Source of the DNA: Parabacteroides johnsonii DSM 18315
GTDB lineage: Bacteria; Bacteroidota; Bacteroidia; Bacteroidales; Tannerellaceae
Direction: 5' to 3'
DNA length: 64,000 nucleotides
Assembly (NCBI RefSeq): GCF_025151045.1
Contig: NZ_CP102285.1
Location: 2,480,001-2,544,000 of the forward strand
Below are positions 61,013 to 64,000 of this stretch, piece by piece (the stretch's first letter is position 1; every line of letters begins with the position of its first letter). The notes under the pieces were generated by a model. The model searched no databases. It saw nothing but the letters and a program-made list of their open reading frames with translations, and was not told where the DNA came from. The position numbers were made by a program, and so were the translations under genes.

Positions 61013-64000
61013 TCATGCTTTTTCAATCCGGACCGAAAGTTTGAAATCTTCGAAATCCAACTCGGTCGCATCGCTGATCACATCCGTAATTTCCACTGAT
61101 ACAGCCAACACCTGGTTTGCGATATACGAATTGAAGTCCTTGATCGCCTCATCCATCACATCGTTCGAAAGGACAGTGACGGATATCTTGTCGGTGATGT
61201 CGTAACCACTGCTCTTACGCAGGTTCTGGATGCGGTTTACCAACTCGCGCGCCAATCCTTCCTTACGGAGAGTTTCTGTTACGGTGATATCCAAAGCCAC
61301 TGTCAGGCGGCCTTCGTTCGCAACCAGCCAGCCCGGTATGTCTTCGGAGATGATTTCAACGTCTGCACGTTCAATCACCGCCTCCTGACCTTCAACCGTC
61401 AGCGTGAATGTTCCGGCCTTCTCAAACGCATTGATTTCGTCCTGACTCATTGTCTGGATAGCGGCGGCCAACGCCTTCATGATCTTGCCATAACGCGGGC
61501 CTAACTTCTTAAAGTCCGGTTTGATCTTCTTCACCAGAATACCGGCAGCGTTATCGACAAACTTCAGTTCCTTCACATTGACCTCGTTCAGGATCAACGC
61601 TTTCACAGCTTCGATGCTTTCTTGCTGATGGGCATCCACAACCGGGACCATGATGGTCTGCAACGGCTGGCGCACCTTGATATTCACCTTGCGACGCAAA
61701 GCCAGCACCATAGAAGACACATCCTGCGCCATCTGCATACGTTCTTCCAGATTCTTGTCGATCAATGCCTCGTTGCAAACCGGGAATTCGGACAGGTGAA
61801 CAGATTCAACCTTCTCACGTCCGGTAGCGGCAATCAGGTCGCAGAACAACTGGTCTGCATAGAACGGCGCGATCGGAGCCATCAGCTTGGCGACCGTTTC
61901 CAGACAGGTGTACAAAGTCTGGTAAGCAGACAACTTGTCGGTTGTCATGCCTCCGCCCCAGAAACGGCGGCGGTTCAAACGCACGTACCAGTTACTCAGA
62001 TTGTCGTTTACAAAATCAGAGATCGCACGTCCGGCGCGTGTCGGTTCGTATGTATCCAAGAATCCATCCACATCCTTCACCAGCGAATTCAGCAACGACA
62101 GAATCCAGCGGTCGATTTCGGGACGCTCTTTCCAGTCTACATCCGGTTCGGAATAATCGAAACCGTCTACATTCGCATACAAAGCGAAGAACGAATAGGT
62201 ATTATATAATGTACCGAAGAATTTGCGGCGAACTTCTTCGATACCATCGATATCAAATTTGATGTTATCCCACGGAGACGCATTTGTAATCATGTACCAG
62301 CGCAAAGGATCGGAACCATACTGCTCGATCGTGGCGAACGGATCGACAGCGTTGCCCAGACGTTTGGACATCTTATTGCCATTCTTGTCCAGTACCAGTC
62401 CGTTCGAAACGACAGCTTTATACGACACACTGTCGAACACCATCGTAGCGAGCGCATGCAAAGTGAAGAACCATCCGCGTGTCTGGTCGACACCCTCGGC
62501 AATAAAGTCGGCCGGATACACCTTGCGGTCGTCGAAGATTTCCTTGTTCTCGAACGGATAATGAATCTGTGCATAAGGCATCGCACCGGAATCGAACCAT
62601 ACGTCGATCAAGTCGGTCTCGCGCTTCATCGGCTTACCGCTTTCGGAAACCAGGATCACATCATCCACATACGGACGGTGAAGGTCGATCTTTTCGTAGT
62701 TTTCCTTTGTATATTCACCCGGCTGGAATTTCAGTTCCTTATACGGGTTGGACTCCATCAGCCCAGCTTTTACGGATTTCTCAATTTCATTGTACAGTTC
62801 TTCAACCGAACCGATACAGATTTCTTCCGCCCCGTCTTCGGTACGCCAGATAGGCAACGGCGTTCCCCAGTAGCGGCTACGGCTCAAGTTCCAGTCCTGC
62901 AAGTTTTCCAACCATTTGCCGAAACGTCCCGTTCCGGTGCTCTGCGGTTTCCAGTTGATCGTATTGTTCAGTTCGATCATCCGTTCGCGACAAGCGGTTG
63001 TGCGGATAAACCAGCTATCCAGCGGATAGTACAACACAGGTTTGTCCGTACGCCAACAGTGCGGATAGTTGTGGACATGCTTCTCAATGCGGAACACACG
63101 GTTCTGCGCTTTCAGCATCATGCAGATTTCGATATCCAGCGTTTCGTCTTTCTCTCCCTTTGTCGCATCGTAAGCGTTCTTCACGAACTTGCCCTGCCAC
63201 GGATCATAGTCGGCAGCATTCATATGCTCCTGAACATACTCGGGATCGAGGTCTTCCAGCAGATAGAATTTACCTGTCATATCGACCATCGGACGGCGGT
63301 TCCCGTCTTTGTCGATCATCATCAAAGGAGGTACGCCGCTTGCTTTTGCCACACGGTCGTCATCCGCACCGAAAGTCGGAGCGATATGTACGATACCCGT
63401 ACCATCTTCCACCGTCACATAGTCACCGGTGATTACCCGGAAAGCACCTTCTCCCGGATTGACCCACGGGATCAGCTGCTCGTAATGCATGCCGGCCAGT
63501 TCCGGTCCTTTCCATTCGCCGACCACTTTGAACGGCACCAGTTTATCGCCCGGTTTATAATCGGTCAGAGCCAGATCGGCGGCTTTCGGATTGAAATACA
63601 CATTCAACAAGTCCTTAGCCAAAACAGCCGTCATCGGCATACCTGTATATGGATTATAGGTCTGAACAGCCACATAAGTGAAATTCGGACCCACACAAAG
63701 AGCCGTGTTGGAAGGCAAAGTCCACGGAGTAGTGGTCCATGCCAAGAAGAACGGTTCGCCAAATCCCGCCATCTCCGGTTTCGGATCAAGAATGCGGAAC
63801 TGAGCCGTACAAGTCGTATCCTTCACGTCGCGATAACACCCCGGTTGGTTCAACTCGTGCGAGCTAAGCCCCGTTCCGGCGGCCGGCGAATACGGCTGGA
63901 TCGTGTACCCTTTGTAAAGCAAACCTTTCTTATACAGTTCCTTCAGCAAGTACCACAATGTTTCGATATAACGGTTATCGTAAGTGATATACGGGTTTTC
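61013..64000 (-). CDS. ileS: isoleucyl-tRNA synthetase (N-terminus outside the window)
   Basis: Class I aminoacyl-tRNA synthetase that charges tRNA-Ile and edits valine. The reading frame is open through base 64000, so the first part of the gene, with the HIGH motif, is missing. Visible are the editing domain (AWTTTPWTLPSNTAL, GDYVTVEDGTGIVHIAPTFGADD), the catalytic segment WFFTLHALATM, the KMSKS loop in NGNKMSKRLGNAVDP and the anticodon-binding domain with SNWYVRLNRRRFW. The C-terminal part has the long extension seen in the eukaryote-like (mupirocin-resistant) branch of IleRS, but that subtype is inference. Confidence 0.95.
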   Translation of the reverse strand, partial: ENPYITYDNRYIETLWYLLKELYKKGLLYKGYTIQPYSPAAGTGLSSHELNQPGCYRDVKDTTCTAQFRILDPKPEMAGFGEPFFLAWTTTPWTLPSNTALCVGPNFTYVAVQTYNPYTGMPMTAVLAKDLLNVYFNPKAADLALTDYKPGDKLVPFKVVGEWKGPELAGMHYEQLIPWVNPGEGAFRVITGDYVTVEDGTGIVHIAPTFGADDDRVAKASGVPPLMMIDKDGNRRPMVDMTGKFYLLEDLDPEYVQEHMNAADYDPWQGKFVKNAYDATKGEKDETLDIEICMMLKAQNRVFRIEKHVHNYPHCWRTDKPVLYYPLDSWFIRTTACRERMIELNNTINWKPQSTGTGRFGKWLENLQDWNLSRSRYWGTPLPIWRTEDGAEEICIGSVEELYNEIEKSVKAGLMESNPYKELKFQPGEYTKENYEKIDLHRPYVDDVILVSESGKPMKRETDLIDVWFDSGAMPYAQIHYPFENKEIFDDRKVYPADFIAEGVDQTRGWFFTLHALATMVFDSVSYKAVVSNGLVLDKNGNKMSKRLGNAVDPFATIEQYGSDPLRWYMITNASPWDNIKFDIDGIEEVRRKFFGTLYNTYSFFALYANVDGFDYSEPDVDWKERPEIDRWILSLLNSLVKDVDGFLDTYEPTRAGRAISDFVNDNLSNWYVRLNRRRFWGGGMTTDKLSAYQTLYTCLETVAKLMAPIAPFYADQLFCDLIAATGREKVESVHLSEFPVCNEALIDKNLEERMQMAQDVSSMVLALRRKVNIKVRQPLQTIMVPVVDAHQQESIEAVKALILNEVNVKELKFVDNAAGILVKKIKPDFKKLGPRYGKIMKALAAAIQTMSQDEINAFEKAGTFTLTVEGQEAVIERADVEIISEDIPGWLVANEGRLTVALDITVTETLRKEGLARELVNRIQNLRKSSGYDITDKISVTVLSNDVMDEAIKDFNSYIANQVLAVSVEITDVISDATELDFEDFKLSVRIEKA

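Overview
The window is a stretch of a Bacteroidales chromosome, most probably Parabacteroides or a close relative. Gene content shows this: a hybrid two-component system (HTCS) beside glycoside hydrolases, a TamL-type lipoprotein, a DksA-like protein with one cysteine, and a bioB-A-F-G-C-D operon. Promoters fit the Bacteroidetes pattern (TTTG near -33, TAnnTTTG near -7), and starts lack clear Shine-Dalgarno sites. The species call is inference from recall; no search was run. I see no prophage, integrase, complete insertion sequence or CRISPR array.

Layout. 118-5774 (+) is a biotin operon from pimeloyl-ACP methyl ester synthesis (BioC, BioG) to biotin (BioF, BioA, BioD, BioB). 6139-11963 (-) is an envelope/housekeeping operon: DUF4290, murA, rimM, M23 peptidase, dxr, rseP. 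An acyltransferase follows. 13538-26407 is a carbohydrate locus: two GH2 enzymes, a DUF4965-type/GH43 fusion lipoprotein, an HTCS regulator and a GH127-type enzyme, with no SusC/SusD pair in the window. 26571-28929 (-) is a translationally coupled trio of ApbE-like flavin transferase, Tat-signal Gfo/Idh lipoprotein and a 78-aa membrane protein. 29373-41079 carries a DUF3298 lipoprotein, rsmG, an MBL hydrolase, gcvP, a POT-type transporter, a DUF4861 protein and an etfB-etfA-acyl-CoA dehydrogenase operon. Next come a RAYT transposase with palindromes inside its own coding sequence, a MATE exporter, and a two-component system divergent from an FtsX/MacB-type ABC exporter. The right end holds tpx, rmuC-yfcC-dinB, speA, tRNA-Arg(UCU), tamL, an rRNA/tRNA methyltransferase, and the ileS-dksA-lspA-DUF4296-hypothetical cluster, with ileS running off the window.

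The most unusual signal is intergenic. At least five gaps (2380-2471, 5797-5856, 12079-12251, 29146-29255, 43378-43625) hold short dyads or direct repeats spaced 22-23 bp apart. The spacing is conserved between gaps but the sequence of the unit differs in each, and in one array the arms co-vary. I know of no named element with this behaviour. A second notable signal is regulatory: a 21-bp-spaced ATCAATCA repeat between the HTCS and the GH43 operon, with a third copy at the same distance from a -7-like element upstream of GH127, which suggests the HTCS operator.
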